From Lachnoclostridium sp. An138 (GTDB lineage: Bacteria; Bacillota; Clostridia; Lachnospirales; Lachnospiraceae), in NCBI RefSeq assembly GCF_002160765.1, contig NZ_NFLF01000025.1:1-42893 (forward strand): 42,893 nt of DNA, read 5' to 3'. This document shows positions 33,387 through 41,374 of this stretch, piece by piece. The notes beneath the pieces were generated by a model. The model ran no database searches and was not told the origin of the DNA. It saw nothing but the letters and a program-made list of their open reading frames with translations. Every line of letters starts with the position of its first letter. The first letter of the stretch is position 1. A program made the translations under genes and the position numbers.

Positions 33387-33679
33387 ACATGGCGGACCGC
33401 CAGGTAAGTTTTTTCCATTTTTCTCTCTGACGACTGACGGCTTAAATCCGCTGCCGCCTTTTGCGTAAGGGCAAACAGAACCAGGCCCTCCACCGGCTGA
33501 TCCAGGCGGTGCACAATTCCGAGATAGGGCGCTCCCTTTCCCGGATTCTTTTCATAAAGATAATTTTTTACCAGACTTTCACAGTCCTTCGCGCCCACGC
33601 GGGCGCTCTGAACGGGAACACCCGCTGGCTTGTACAAAACCAGCAGGTGCTCATCCTCATAAATAATATTTAATTTCAT
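32915..33679 (-). CDS. RluA-family pseudouridine synthase containing DnaA-box sequences
   Basis: A 254-residue RNA pseudouridine synthase without an S4 domain. The catalytic motif is GIVHRLDQPVEGL (Asp60). Later conserved segments are ETGRHHQIRVQMA and LVGDRKYG. It has unusual stretches at about residues 98-138 and 203-217, rich in VDN and VEN, where relatives I know have short loops. At the DNA level these are the DnaA boxes (GTGGATAAC reads Val-Asp-Asn). The C-terminus ends LSTK, encoded by another box. The start follows the pgi stop by 3 bases, so it is in the pgi operon. The target RNA is unknown. Confidence 0.9.
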   Translation of the reverse strand: MKLNIIYEDEHLLVLYKPAGVPVQSARVGAKDCESLVKNYLYEKNPGKGAPYLGIVHRLDQPVEGLVLFALTQKAAADLSRQSSERKMEKTYLAVRHVVDNRDVDIHKRQNICGKPPENVEKLVDNWTECVDFLCKNGKENRSEIVPSSRPGAKKAVLRYRVLERKEGRELVEIRLETGRHHQIRVQMAGRGMPLVGDRKYGMENVENCVDNVDNLFPALCAYRLRFRHPSTGKWMEFEVKPQNPVFSTFLSTK

Positions 33680-33682
33680 GCT

Positions 33683-35032
33683 TTACAGTCTCTTCAGGAG
33701 CTCCTCGCGCTCTTTCTCATAGCCCGGCTTTCCAAGCAGAGCAAACATGTTCTTCTTATAAGCTTCCACGCCCGGCTGATTGAAAGGATTCACGCCCAGA
33801 ATGTAACCGCTTACGCCTACCGCAAATTCGAAGAAATAGAAGAGCTGGCCCAGGCAGTACTCGTCCTGGCAGGGAATATTGATACGAAGATTCGGAACAT
33901 TTCCGTCCGTATGCGCCAGAACGGTTCCGTTCATCGCGTTCTTATTTACAAAATCAACAGTCTTTCCTGCCAGATAGTTCAGGCCATCCAGATCTACCGC
34001 TTCCTCCTGAATCGTAATCTCAGCAGGACTCTCCTCTACATTCAGAACAGTCTCAAACATATTGCGCTGGCCGTCCTGAATCATCTGTCCCATGGAGTGC
34101 AGGTCTGTGGAAAGGTCTACCGCTGCCGGGAAGATACCCTTCTGATCCTTGCCCTCGCTCTCGCCGTAGAGCTGCTTCCACCACTCAGATACATAGTGCA
34201 GGCTGGGCTCGTAATTTGCCAGAACCTCGATCACCTTGCCCTTGCGCAGCAGAATATTGCGGATCGCCGCATACTGCATGGCGCTGTTCTCAGCGAAAGG
34301 CGCGTTCAGCGCTTCCTCTCTGGCTGCCGCGGTTCCTTCCATCAGCTTCTGAATATCCGCGCCGCTTACGGCAATCGGAAGAAGTCCTACCGCTGTGGTT
34401 ACAGAGAAACGTCCGCCTACATTATCCGGTACTACAAAAGTCTCATAGCCCTTTTCGTCAGACAGCTTCTTAAGAGCTCCCTTTGCCTTGTCTGTGGTCG
34501 CGTAGATCCTCTTCGCGGCCTCAGCCTCTCCGTACTTTTTCTCCAGCATTTCCTTGAAAATGCGGAAAGCGATTGCCGGCTCCGTGGTGGTACCGGATTT
34601 GGAAATGACGTTCACAGAGAAATCCCGGTCTCCGATCACATCCATCAGATCTTTAATATATTTGCTGCTGATGCTGTTTCCCACAAAATAGATTTCCGGA
34701 GCCTTACGCACCTCTTTGGAAACCACATTGAAAAAGCTGTGTTTCAGAAATTCGATGGCCGCTCTGGCTCCCAGATAGGAACCGCCGATGCCGATGACCA
34801 GAAGAACGTCAGAATCGCTGCGAATCTTCTCAGCCGCCTTCTGAATTCTCGCAAACTCTTCCTTATCGTAATTCACAGGAAGATCCACCCAGCCAATGAA
34901 GTCATTTCCGGCTCCCTTGCCTGATACAAGAAGCTCTTTCGCGTTCTCCGCGATCGCTTCCATACTCTGAATCTCGTTTTCGCCAATTACATTCAGTGCC
35001 TTGGAATAGTCAAATGAAATCTTATTGCTCAT
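33683..35032 (-). CDS. pgi: Glucose-6-phosphate isomerase
   Basis: Interconverts glucose 6-phosphate and fructose 6-phosphate in glycolysis. The 449-residue protein is the short Firmicutes form. It has [12 protein letters not shown], the signature [22 protein letters not shown] with the active-site Arg region, and a C-terminal QPGVEAYK. The start follows AAGGAAG. A promoter lies about 50 bases upstream. The pseudouridine synthase gene follows after 3 bases. Confidence 0.97.
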   Translation of the reverse strand: MSNKISFDYSKALNVIGENEIQSMEAIAENAKELLVSGKGAGNDFIGWVDLPVNYDKEEFARIQKAAEKIRSDSDVLLVIGIGGSYLGARAAIEFLKHSFFNVVSKEVRKAPEIYFVGNSISSKYIKDLMDVIGDRDFSVNVISKSGTTTEPAIAFRIFKEMLEKKYGEAEAAKRIYATTDKAKGALKKLSDEKGYETFVVPDNVGGRFSVTTAVGLLPIAVSGADIQKLMEGTAAAREEALNAPFAENSAMQYAAIRNILLRKGKVIEVLANYEPSLHYVSEWWKQLYGESEGKDQKGIFPAAVDLSTDLHSMGQMIQDGQRNMFETVLNVEESPAEITIQEEAVDLDGLNYLAGKTVDFVNKNAMNGTVLAHTDGNVPNLRINIPCQDEYCLGQLFYFFEFAVGVSGYILGVNPFNQPGVEAYKKNMFALLGKPGYEKEREELLKRL

Positions 35033-35080
35033 TTTCGTTTTCTTCCTTTCTTTGCGCCGGCTTGTGCCGTCTCCTATTTC

Positions 35081-35109
35081 ATTCTAGCAAATGACGTCAT
35101 AGGGATCAA
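35081..35109 (-). promoter_or_regulatory. Promoter of pgi
   Basis: TTGATC (35109-35104) and TAGAAT (35086-35081) on the minus strand with a 17-base spacer that contains the 10-base palindrome ATGACGTCAT (35091-35100), a possible operator. Confidence 0.6.
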
Positions 35110-35143
35110 GTTCCAGCCAGAAAAAATATCCTTTAAATTCCTG

Positions 35144-35440
35144 TTATCCCAGGAATTCTGTCAGAACCTCATCCAGAACCTGCTGCTCCGACGCGTTCAG
35201 CGGCACCCCCTGCGGCTTCTTCTCTTCTGCTCCCTGTTTTTCCCGATTTTTCTGCCTCTCTTTTTTCTCCTCCTCCTGAAAATTCGGGAAGCTCTCCGCC
35301 GCCCTGGCATTTAAGCTGCCGCGGAGTATTTCCCGTTTGCTTTCCTTTACAATCCCGGCAATCTCCCGCACATCCGCCCACAGATAGAGCAGCAGCACCA
35401 GGAGCACTGCCCAGGCAATCACGATAAAAACCCGAAACAT
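35144..35440 (-). CDS. Small bitopic membrane protein of unknown function
   Basis: A 98-residue protein starting MFRVFIVIAWAVLLVLLLYL, one membrane helix with almost no cytoplasmic part. It continues with a charged Lys/Glu-rich linker and a short helix ending EVLTEFLG. The start at 35440 is chosen because GGAGG lies 6 bases upstream; longer frames begin inside a hairpin and lack a ribosome binding site. A TATAAT lies at 35480-35475 with a poor -35. I do not recognise the family. It is upstream of pgi on the same strand, but pgi has its own promoter. Confidence 0.65.
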   Translation of the reverse strand: MFRVFIVIAWAVLLVLLLYLWADVREIAGIVKESKREILRGSLNARAAESFPNFQEEEKKERQKNREKQGAEEKKPQGVPLNASEQQVLDEVLTEFLG

Positions 35441-35592
35441 CCAATTCCTCCCCGCTTGTCCTGTTTTTACTTTCATTATACCCGCGCGCCCGGAAAATAA
35501 AAAGAGCAGGCGCTCGCCGCAAATTTCCCTTTTCCGACAGCTTTCCCCAGCTTTCCCGCTTTTTCTGAAATACCGCAATATACAAATATACA

Positions 35593-35649
35593 GCGCCGGC
35601 ATGCCGGAAGACAGCTCTCTGACCGCGCTGTTCTCCGGCACACCGGCGC
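35593..35649. terminator. Hairpin downstream of the nucleosidase gene
   Basis: GCGCCGG..TGCCGGA arms and an inner GACAGC/GCTGTT pairing form a long interrupted stem. The stretch 35650-35842 before it holds AT-rich runs and three copies of a TGCTTTCTGCAGT-like motif, with no gene. Confidence 0.4.
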
Positions 35650-35842
35650 CAACTTACTTATTTTTATAATTTTTATAATTTCTATGATTTTTATACTTCT
35701 TAATACTTCCTATATTCTCTCTTTTCCCCAGGTCCTCTGCTTTCTGCAGTTTCTCTGCGGCCTCTTTGCTTTCTGTAGTCTTTCTGCTTTCTGCAGTCCC
35801 TCTAATATCTACAACCTCTTTTTGTAAATGTTCCCGGGTTTT

Positions 35843-36556
35843 TTAAAATACATCGTCCGGAATCCGGCCCACAAAATTCTCCACCAGCCTTACGCTGTGC
35901 TCAATGGCCTGCTTTTCAAATTCCGGATAATCCATGGAAGCGCTGTCATCGGCTTTGTCCGAAATCGCACGCACAATCACAAAGGGCACCTTGTTCAGAT
36001 ACGCAGCCTGCGCAATCGCAGCCCCTTCCATCTCGGTGCAGTATCCATCCGTCCAGGAAGCGATCTCCTCCTTGGTCTCCCGTCCGGCCACAAACTGGTC
36101 TCCCGTTACCACACGGCCCACAAACACCTGAATCTCCGGATTCACTTCCTCACAGGCCGCCTTCGCCATCCCTATCAGCTCCGGGTCCGCCGGAAAACTC
36201 AAGGTATCCATCCTGGGAATCTCGCCCCTTGCATAGCCAAAGGCCCGGGCGTCCATATCATGCTGCAATGCGTCCGAAGAAAGCACGATATCTCCGATAT
36301 TGATCTCCGCTTTCAGCGAGCCCGCAATTCCCGTATTGATCAGCCGGTTCACATTAAACACATCCACCAGAATCTGCGCGCAGAGCCCTGCATTTACCTT
36401 GCCAATGCCGCTCTTCACCAGCACGACCTCTTTTCCATTCAAAGTTCCCTGATAGAACTCCATGGAAGCCTTCTTCACAACAACCTCTATCTCCATCTTT
36501 TCTTTCAAAAGAATAATCTCTTCTTCCATCGCTCCAATGATGCCTGTTCTTCCCAT
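35843..36556 (-). CDS. mtnN: 5'-methylthioadenosine / S-adenosylhomocysteine nucleosidase
   Basis: Splits MTA and SAH to adenine plus a thioribose sugar, recycling by-products of SAM use. The 237-residue protein begins GIIGAMEEEI with the catalytic Glu. It contains the substrate motif TEMEGAAIAQ and the catalytic Asp in RAISDKAD, all normal for the family. The ATG at 36556 follows GAGGT. It has its own promoter and appears to be a single-gene unit. Confidence 0.96.
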   Translation of the reverse strand: MGRTGIIGAMEEEIILLKEKMEIEVVVKKASMEFYQGTLNGKEVVLVKSGIGKVNAGLCAQILVDVFNVNRLINTGIAGSLKAEINIGDIVLSSDALQHDMDARAFGYARGEIPRMDTLSFPADPELIGMAKAACEEVNPEIQVFVGRVVTGDQFVAGRETKEEIASWTDGYCTEMEGAAIAQAAYLNKVPFVIVRAISDKADDSASMDYPEFEKQAIEHSVRLVENFVGRIPDDVF

Positions 36557-36589
36557 AATCGACCTCGCTTTCTGCGTCCGTTTTCATCT

Positions 36590-36618
36590 ATTTTACCAAT
36601 ACTTCCATATAATTTCAA
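36590..36618 (-). promoter_or_regulatory. Promoter of the nucleosidase gene
   Basis: TTGAAA (36618-36613) and TAAAAT (36595-36590), preceded by TGG, on the minus strand with 17 bases between. Confidence 0.65.
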
Positions 36619-36636
36619 CCCGTTTCGGGTTTTGCG

Positions 36637-36754
36637 GTTTCCGGCTCCTATGATGCCGGAAACTATTGGCGGTATCGCATGGGATTGGAAGCTTGCTTTT
36701 GGATGGATAACGAGAAGGACCGGCAGGTATACGCTCCCCTGCCGGCTCTTCTCG
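36637..36754. terminator. Two hairpins in the gap before the secreted-protein gene
   Basis: A perfect 9-base stem GTTTCCGGC/GCCGGAAAC (36637-36663) and a 17-base stem with two mismatches (36711-36754). The second is followed on the plus strand by GT- and T-rich DNA, and on the minus strand it ends the secreted-protein transcript. The rest of the gap to 36919 is low-complexity T-rich sequence without a gene. Confidence 0.5.
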
Positions 36755-36919
36755 GGTGTGTTGTTGTTGATTGTGTGATTCTTTGTTTTTGATTTTTTGT
36801 TACTTTTTTGTTATCAAGTGTTCAAGTGTTTTGTGTTACCTCATATAAGGATTTGGTTTCGATATTCAGTTGTTTTTTGGTGTGTTGCCTTTTTGTGCTT
36901 GCGGTTGCAAGACGGGTGG

Positions 36920-37408
36920 TTAGGATGCTTTCATTGCTTTGGTTTGGGTACTGATAGTTTCTGTTGTAGAGCCTTCTGTTACGGTATGTACACCCCGGAC
37001 GCAATACCACCAACCTGAAGTTACAGAAATGTTGGATTTACTACCATAGCAAGATGATGTATTTTTTTCTTCAAAATAATAACTTCCGATAGTTCCAAAA
37101 CTCTTTCCACCATCATCACTTTCATCCAAATAAACCGCTGCTTTAACCTTGTCACATACGGAATTTGCATTTGTCAAACCAGAAACATTCACCTTACCTG
37201 TTCCAGCACTCTTCAATCCAACTGTGCCACTCTGCAAATAGGTTCCTCTTGCAATTCCATACCAAGTATCAATCACTTCTTCTTCTGTCGTAATGTATTC
37301 ATGATACCCTGGTACCGTTATTTCTGCCGCTTGACTACTTAATGATTGAATATTCCATAAGCCAATTACAAAAAGAAAACATACAATCCTTGTAACTATT
37401 TTTTTCAT
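36920..37408 (-). CDS. Small secreted protein, DUF6147-like
   Basis: A 162-residue protein with a clear signal peptide (about 1-28, ending SSQA-A) and a beta-rich mature part. This contains ARGTYLQSGTVGLKSAGTGK, a Cys-containing strand around SVCDKV, and WWYCVRGVHT near the end. The pattern resembles small exported proteins of Lachnospiraceae grouped as DUF6147; I am moderately sure. The ATG at 37408 follows AAGGAGGG, which is why I reject the longer frame. It lies 75 bases after the DUF4367-type gene on the same strand. The sequence is AT-rich like the 3' half of that gene, so the two may have arrived together. Confidence 0.7.
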   Translation of the reverse strand: MKKIVTRIVCFLFVIGLWNIQSLSSQAAEITVPGYHEYITTEEEVIDTWYGIARGTYLQSGTVGLKSAGTGKVNVSGLTNANSVCDKVKAAVYLDESDDGGKSFGTIGSYYFEEKNTSSCYGSKSNISVTSGWWYCVRGVHTVTEGSTTETISTQTKAMKAS

Positions 37409-37483
37409 ATTCCAATTTTCCCTCCTTTCTCTTTGAATTTGAAGCAAATTGCTACAATAAAGATACGAATAACATTTCAAATA

Positions 37484-38254
37484 TCACATTACTTCAAAGA
37501 ATATTCCTTGAACAATTCTTTTGAACTCCTCTATATCTAGATTTGAAGTAACATAATAATATGCGTTGCTATTTTCTAATTGTACTGCTAAAAGTTCCGA
37601 ATCATTTCCATTCATTTGTAAAATATTAATTTCTTTATCATACTGAAACATTTCTACGCTATCTATAATCTGTCCATCGGTTTGTGTTTCGAAAACAGCT
37701 CTTTCATGCTGTTTATTTTCATAAATTTTTAAAATAACACTTTCATAATAAAACTCCATCTGGGCTTCGCCCATATCTTCACCTATAGTTACTTTAGTCA
37801 ACTCCATCCCCTTCGGCTTATACCCAAGCCTCAGCGCCAATATCCCCAATCTATCCTCAATCTCATCATAAGCTTCTTCTTCCGTAACATCCATATAAAT
37901 CTCTTCATCCCCGCTTATAATGGTCACATTATACTCCCCATCCGCAATCTCGCTCTCCACCGTCGGAGCAAAGAGCCTTTCGCCGCTGGCGCCCAGGCCG
38001 AGGGCCGCCAGGAGAACTGCTGCCAGCGCCACAGCCACAAGCGTACGCCTGCGGATATGGAAGGGTCTGATCGCGGATGAATTTTCGGCTGCGTTTTTCT
38101 TTTCGGCCTCAATCCGGCTCATCAGATCGGCAAAGGAATCTTCCGGCATATGAAGGGACGACAGTTCTGTGTTCTCTTCTGCCTTTTTCTCCAGCGCTTC
38201 TGCTTCCGTCTCTATTTCTGTTCTTATCCATTTACGGAATTTGTTTTCCCTCAT
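37484..38254 (-). CDS. DUF4367-type single-span membrane protein, probable anti-sigma factor
   Basis: A 256-residue protein. An N-terminal cytoplasmic region (about 1-67, charged, with a helix around FADLMSRIEAEKK) is followed by one membrane helix (about 72-90). The external domain resembles DUF4367, with LGYKPKGMELTK and a C-terminal FKRIVQGIFFEV. Such proteins are often encoded beside ECF sigma factors as regulators. A sigma-factor gene is found at 39510-40067 on the same strand, separated by a plus-strand gene. The start at 38254 follows GAGGA. The 5' part is GC-rich and the 3' part distinctly AT-rich, as if the external domain had been exchanged. Confidence 0.75.
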   Translation of the reverse strand: MRENKFRKWIRTEIETEAEALEKKAEENTELSSLHMPEDSFADLMSRIEAEKKNAAENSSAIRPFHIRRRTLVAVALAAVLLAALGLGASGERLFAPTVESEIADGEYNVTIISGDEEIYMDVTEEEAYDEIEDRLGILALRLGYKPKGMELTKVTIGEDMGEAQMEFYYESVILKIYENKQHERAVFETQTDGQIIDSVEMFQYDKEINILQMNGNDSELLAVQLENSNAYYYVTSNLDIEEFKRIVQGIFFEVM

Positions 38255-38284
38255 TTTCTTCCTCTTAATTTCTCCCAATATGAA

Positions 38285-38313
38285 TTGACAGACCGGTTGG
38301 AACCTATCATAAT
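38285..38313 (+). promoter_or_regulatory. Promoter of the MurG-like gene
   Basis: TTGACA (38285-38290) and CATAAT (38308-38313) with a 17-base spacer, about 35 bases before the start codon. It begins only 31 bases upstream of the divergent DUF4367-type gene. Confidence 0.75.
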
Positions 38314-38346
38314 AAACATAGACTGTTTTTCACGGAGGTGGAATCA

Positions 38347-39420
38347 TTGAAACGAATTCTTCTGACCGGCGGAGGAACTGCCGGACATGTAACCCCCAAT
38401 ATTGCTCTGCTCCCAAGGCTTCGGGAACTGGGCTACGAGATCTCATATATGGGATCTTATGACGGCATCGAAAAAAAGCTCATTGAAGAATTTGAAATCC
38501 CTTACTATGGCATTTCTTCCGGCAAGCTGCGCCGTTATTTTGACCCCAAAAACTTTACCGATCCCTTTAAGGTGATAAAGGGCTATGGAGAAGCCAGAAG
38601 CATCCTCAAAAAACTGAAACCGGATGTGCTCTTCTCCAAAGGCGGTTTTGTCTCTGTCCCTGTGGTACTAGCCGCCAGGCATTTTAAAATCCCGGCTATT
38701 ATCCATGAATCTGATATGACTCCCGGTCTTGCAAATAAGCTCTGCATCCCTTCTGCCTGGAAGGTGTGCTGCAATTTTCCCGAAACACTTCAGTATCTTC
38801 CGAAGGAAAAGGCCGTGCTGACCGGTTCTCCGATCCGGCAGGAACTTCTGAAAGGCGACGCGCTGAAGGCTCTCCGTTTCACCGGACTTTCACCGGACAA
38901 GCCTGTCATTCTTGTCATGGGCGGCAGTCTCGGCGCCGCTGCGGTAAACGAAGCGGTCCGGAGCGTCCTTCCCCGGCTGCTGAAGGATTATCATGTCATC
39001 CACCTCTGCGGCAAAGGCAAGCTTGATCCTTCCCTTTCCGGCCTTTCCGGATACGTCCAGTATGAGTACATCAAAAGTGAGCTGAAAGATCTGTTTGCTC
39101 TCTGCGAGATCGTAATCTCAAGAGCCGGCGCGAACGCTATCTGCGAGCTTCTTGCTTTAAGAAAACCCAGCCTGCTGATTCCGCTTCCGGCTGCTTCCAG
39201 CCGTGGAGATCAGCTTCTGAACGCGCGCTCCTTTGAAAAGCAGGGCTTCAGCATGGTGCTCGAGGAAGAGCAGATCACCCCGGATTCTCTTCTCTCAGCC
39301 GTCCATACCCTCTATGAAAACCGTCAGAAAATGTCTGACGCCATGGCCGCAAGCCGGCAGACGGATTCCATCGAGACGATCATAAGTCTTATCGAAGAAG
39401 CCGCCGGCAGAAACAGCTGA
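38347..39420 (+). CDS. murG: UDP-GlcNAc:undecaprenyl-PP-MurNAc-pentapeptide GlcNAc transferase (MurG-like)
   Basis: A 357-residue GT28 glycosyltransferase. It has the N-terminal TGGGTAGHVTPN loop, KGGFVSVP, HESDMTPGLANK, the central GGSLGAA loop and the nucleotide-sugar region SRAGANAICELLAL. MurG adds GlcNAc to lipid I on the inner membrane face, giving lipid II. The gene stands alone outside any division/cell-wall cluster, as is common for a second clade of MurG in Clostridia, so it may be a second copy. The start is a TTG 8 bases after GGAGG; a GTG slightly upstream lies inside that site and is unlikely. Confidence 0.9.
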   Translation: MKRILLTGGGTAGHVTPNIALLPRLRELGYEISYMGSYDGIEKKLIEEFEIPYYGISSGKLRRYFDPKNFTDPFKVIKGYGEARSILKKLKPDVLFSKGGFVSVPVVLAARHFKIPAIIHESDMTPGLANKLCIPSAWKVCCNFPETLQYLPKEKAVLTGSPIRQELLKGDALKALRFTGLSPDKPVILVMGGSLGAAAVNEAVRSVLPRLLKDYHVIHLCGKGKLDPSLSGLSGYVQYEYIKSELKDLFALCEIVISRAGANAICELLALRKPSLLIPLPAASSRGDQLLNARSFEKQGFSMVLEEEQITPDSLLSAVHTLYENRQKMSDAMAASRQTDSIETIISLIEEAAGRNS

Positions 39421-39483
39421 CAGCCGTTGAACGGGATAGACTGGATAGAGGATAGAGAATAAAGAATAGAATGGGATAGCATA

Positions 39484-39511
39484 GAAAGGGAATGCGGCTG
39501 CATTCCCTTTC
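39484..39511. terminator. Shared terminator of murG and the sigma-factor gene
   Basis: Perfect 12-base arms GAAAGGGAATGC/GCATTCCCTTTC around GGCT between two convergent genes; it overlaps the sigma-factor stop codon. The DNA before it (39425-39483) is a degenerate GATAGA repeat. Confidence 0.75.
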
Positions 39512-40067
39512 AGAATTCTCTGTACTCTTCCTGAAAGTTCTCTTTCATCCAGCTTCTGCCTTTCCGGATGTAATTATCAATCGTACTCAGAGAGACACCA
39601 CGCTTCTTTGCAATCAGTTTTCTGGGAACTCCCAGGTATTCCGCCAGAATCAGCGCCTCGTACCAGTCTTCATTCTTCTCCCGCAGCGCCTCCAGCATAT
39701 TGCTGCAGAGGCCTCTGTACTCGACCCGCTCCAGTTCCACGCTGGAAGAGGGCTCTATCGGTTCCGTTTCATTTTCCCAGAGACCGTCTATCAGAACTTC
39801 TCTCCGGCTGCTGGATTTCTTCCAGTGGTCATAGACCAGATTGGACGCAACTACTACCAGCCAGCTTTTCACTCTTTCCACAATGATATTGTCCTGATAC
39901 CCGTACAGTCTCATAAATGTTTCCTGACAGATATCCTGTGCCAGATAATAATCCTTCGTCATATCGAAGGCTACTTTCAGTACCAGATTCTTGTATTTGT
40001 CATAAATCTCCTGAAATTTCTCTTCCGTATTCACATTCACAACTTTACATCCCGGTTTTCTATTCAC
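39510..40067 (-). CDS. ECF-type RNA polymerase sigma factor
   Basis: A protein of about 185 residues with sigma region 2 (YLAQDICQETFMRLYG, then a helix with SWLVVVASNLVYDHWKK) and sigma region 4 helix-turn-helix (PRKLIAKKRGVSLSTIDNYI). The acidic, Ser-rich linker is typical for group 4 factors. The likely start is the GTG at 40067, overlapping the HIT gene by 8 bases, although a slightly later GTG is possible since no strong ribosome binding site is visible. Its partner may be the DUF4367-type protein at 37484-38254. Target promoters are unknown. Confidence 0.85.
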   Translation of the reverse strand: MNRKPGCKVVNVNTEEKFQEIYDKYKNLVLKVAFDMTKDYYLAQDICQETFMRLYGYQDNIIVERVKSWLVVVASNLVYDHWKKSSSRREVLIDGLWENETEPIEPSSSVELERVEYRGLCSNMLEALREKNEDWYEALILAEYLGVPRKLIAKKRGVSLSTIDNYIRKGRSWMKENFQEEYREF

Positions 40068-40470
40068 TCAAAAGAGCCGTCAGCTCTTCCTTGGCTTCCT
40101 GTGTCAGGCTGCCCGGTTTCCAGGTAATTCCTGCCCCATCCTCTTTGTACCGCGGAATAAGATGCATATGAAAATGAAACACTGTCTGCCCTGCCGCTTC
40201 CCCGTTGTTCTGCACCAGATTCAGTCCGTCGCATCCCAGCTTTTCTTTCATACGGCTTCCGATCTTTTTGGCAAGGACAATCGCTTTCTTGCAGCTCTCT
40301 TCATCCATCTCAAAAAGATTTGCAAAATGCTCCTTTGGAACAATCAGCGCATGTCCCCGCGCAGCCGGATTCAAATCCAGGAAAACACGAAAATCATCAT
40401 CCTCATAAATGGTAGCGGAAGGAATCTCTCCGTTCGCGATTTTACAAAAAATGCAGTTTTCCTCTTTCAT
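40060..40470 (-). CDS. hinT: HIT-family nucleotide-binding protein
   Basis: A 136-residue histidine-triad protein, probably hydrolysing AMP-linked or phosphoramidate substrates. The motif HFHMHLIP supplies the catalytic histidines. N-terminal CIFCKIANGEIPS and GHALIVPKEH are typical. The ATG follows AAAGGA. It is the first gene of a unit that continues with the sigma factor, and it is divergent from the histidine kinase gene. Confidence 0.94.
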   Translation of the reverse strand: MKEENCIFCKIANGEIPSATIYEDDDFRVFLDLNPAARGHALIVPKEHFANLFEMDEESCKKAIVLAKKIGSRMKEKLGCDGLNLVQNNGEAAGQTVFHFHMHLIPRYKEDGAGITWKPGSLTQEAKEELTALLSE

Positions 40471-40510
40471 AATACCTGTCCTTTCCTGTTATCTTAATTT
40501 TTTTACTTTC

Positions 40511-40568
40511 TTTGTCGAATTTTGCAGATTTGTTCTATATTGTCAATTGCTTCCATGTATGCTACACT
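40511..40568 (+). promoter_or_regulatory. Divergent promoter region with an exact Spo0A box
   Basis: TTTGTCGAA at 40511-40519 fits the 0A consensus exactly. Downstream lie TTGTCA (40540-40545) and TACACT (40563-40568) with a 17-base spacer, the likely promoter of the histidine kinase. The opposite strand has TTGACA at about 40546-40541, and the 0A box would lie close to the HIT-gene promoter. Confidence 0.6.
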
Positions 40569-40591
40569 AAAGCACAGGAGTGATACAAATT

Positions 40592-41239
40592 ATGGAAGAC
40601 ATCAATCTCACAATCGCAAAAATAACGCATGAAATACGCAATCCTCTGACTTTGATCAACAGCTCTCTTCAGCTCATAGAATCTGTTCACCCGGAAGTCA
40701 AAGATTTTCAGTTCTGGTCTCAGACTCTGGAAGACGTGGAGTATCTGAATCAGCTTCTCGACGACCTTGCCGCTTACAGCGACAGCCGCCGCTTTTTTAT
40801 GTGTGAAGTCGATTTAAAAGAAGTGTTCCGTACACTGGAGGAAAGTCTGCAGCCCTATATTCTGACTCATAAAAAGAACTTTGCCGTTCACCTGCCCTCG
40901 CAGCTTCCACCGGTCTTCGGAAACCCCATAAAGTTAAAACAGGCATTTCTGAATCTTCTCAAAAACGCCTTCGAATCTACAGGGGAGGACGGATGCGTAT
41001 CCCTTTCCGCCAGAAAATATCTGGATCAAATCATTATCCGGATTTCTGACGATGGCTGCGGCATGACACCCGAAGCGCTTGAAACGCTCTTTACTCCGTT
41101 TTCCTCTCACAAAGCAAATGGTACAGGTCTCGGCCTGGCTATCACTCAGAAAATCGTCAAGGCACATTACGGCCAAATCGATGTCGTATCCTCGCCCGGC
41201 CGCGGCACTACTTTTACTGTTACGCTGCCTCATTTATAG
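40592..41239 (+). CDS. Soluble orphan sensor histidine kinase
   Basis: A 215-residue protein consisting almost only of a kinase core. It has the phospho-acceptor His in THEIRNPLTLINSSLQLI (near residue 14), the N box NLLKNAFES, the G1 box DDGCGM, the F box LFTPFSS and the G2 box GTGLGLAI. There is no membrane segment, PAS domain or adjacent response regulator. The start ATG is 11 bases after AGGAG. This build resembles the catalytic part of sporulation kinases, and the 0A box upstream suggests a link with the phosphorelay, but both points are inference. A terminator follows at 41305-41330. Confidence 0.92.
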   Translation: MEDINLTIAKITHEIRNPLTLINSSLQLIESVHPEVKDFQFWSQTLEDVEYLNQLLDDLAAYSDSRRFFMCEVDLKEVFRTLEESLQPYILTHKKNFAVHLPSQLPPVFGNPIKLKQAFLNLLKNAFESTGEDGCVSLSARKYLDQIIIRISDDGCGMTPEALETLFTPFSSHKANGTGLGLAITQKIVKAHYGQIDVVSSPGRGTTFTVTLPHL

Positions 41240-41304
41240 TACATATTTTATATTAATTAACTGGATAATACAAGGAATTTTTTTGAAACAGGTTTTTTGT
41301 CTCC

Positions 41305-41330
41305 GGCTCCGCACAGGCGGAGCCTTTTTT
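41305..41330 (+). terminator. Intrinsic terminator of the histidine kinase gene
   Basis: GGCTCCGC, ACAG, GCGGAGCC, then six Ts. Confidence 0.9.
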
Positions 41331-41374
41331 GTCATTCTGTGCTGACATTTCAGAATTCTGCCAGTTAGAATCAA

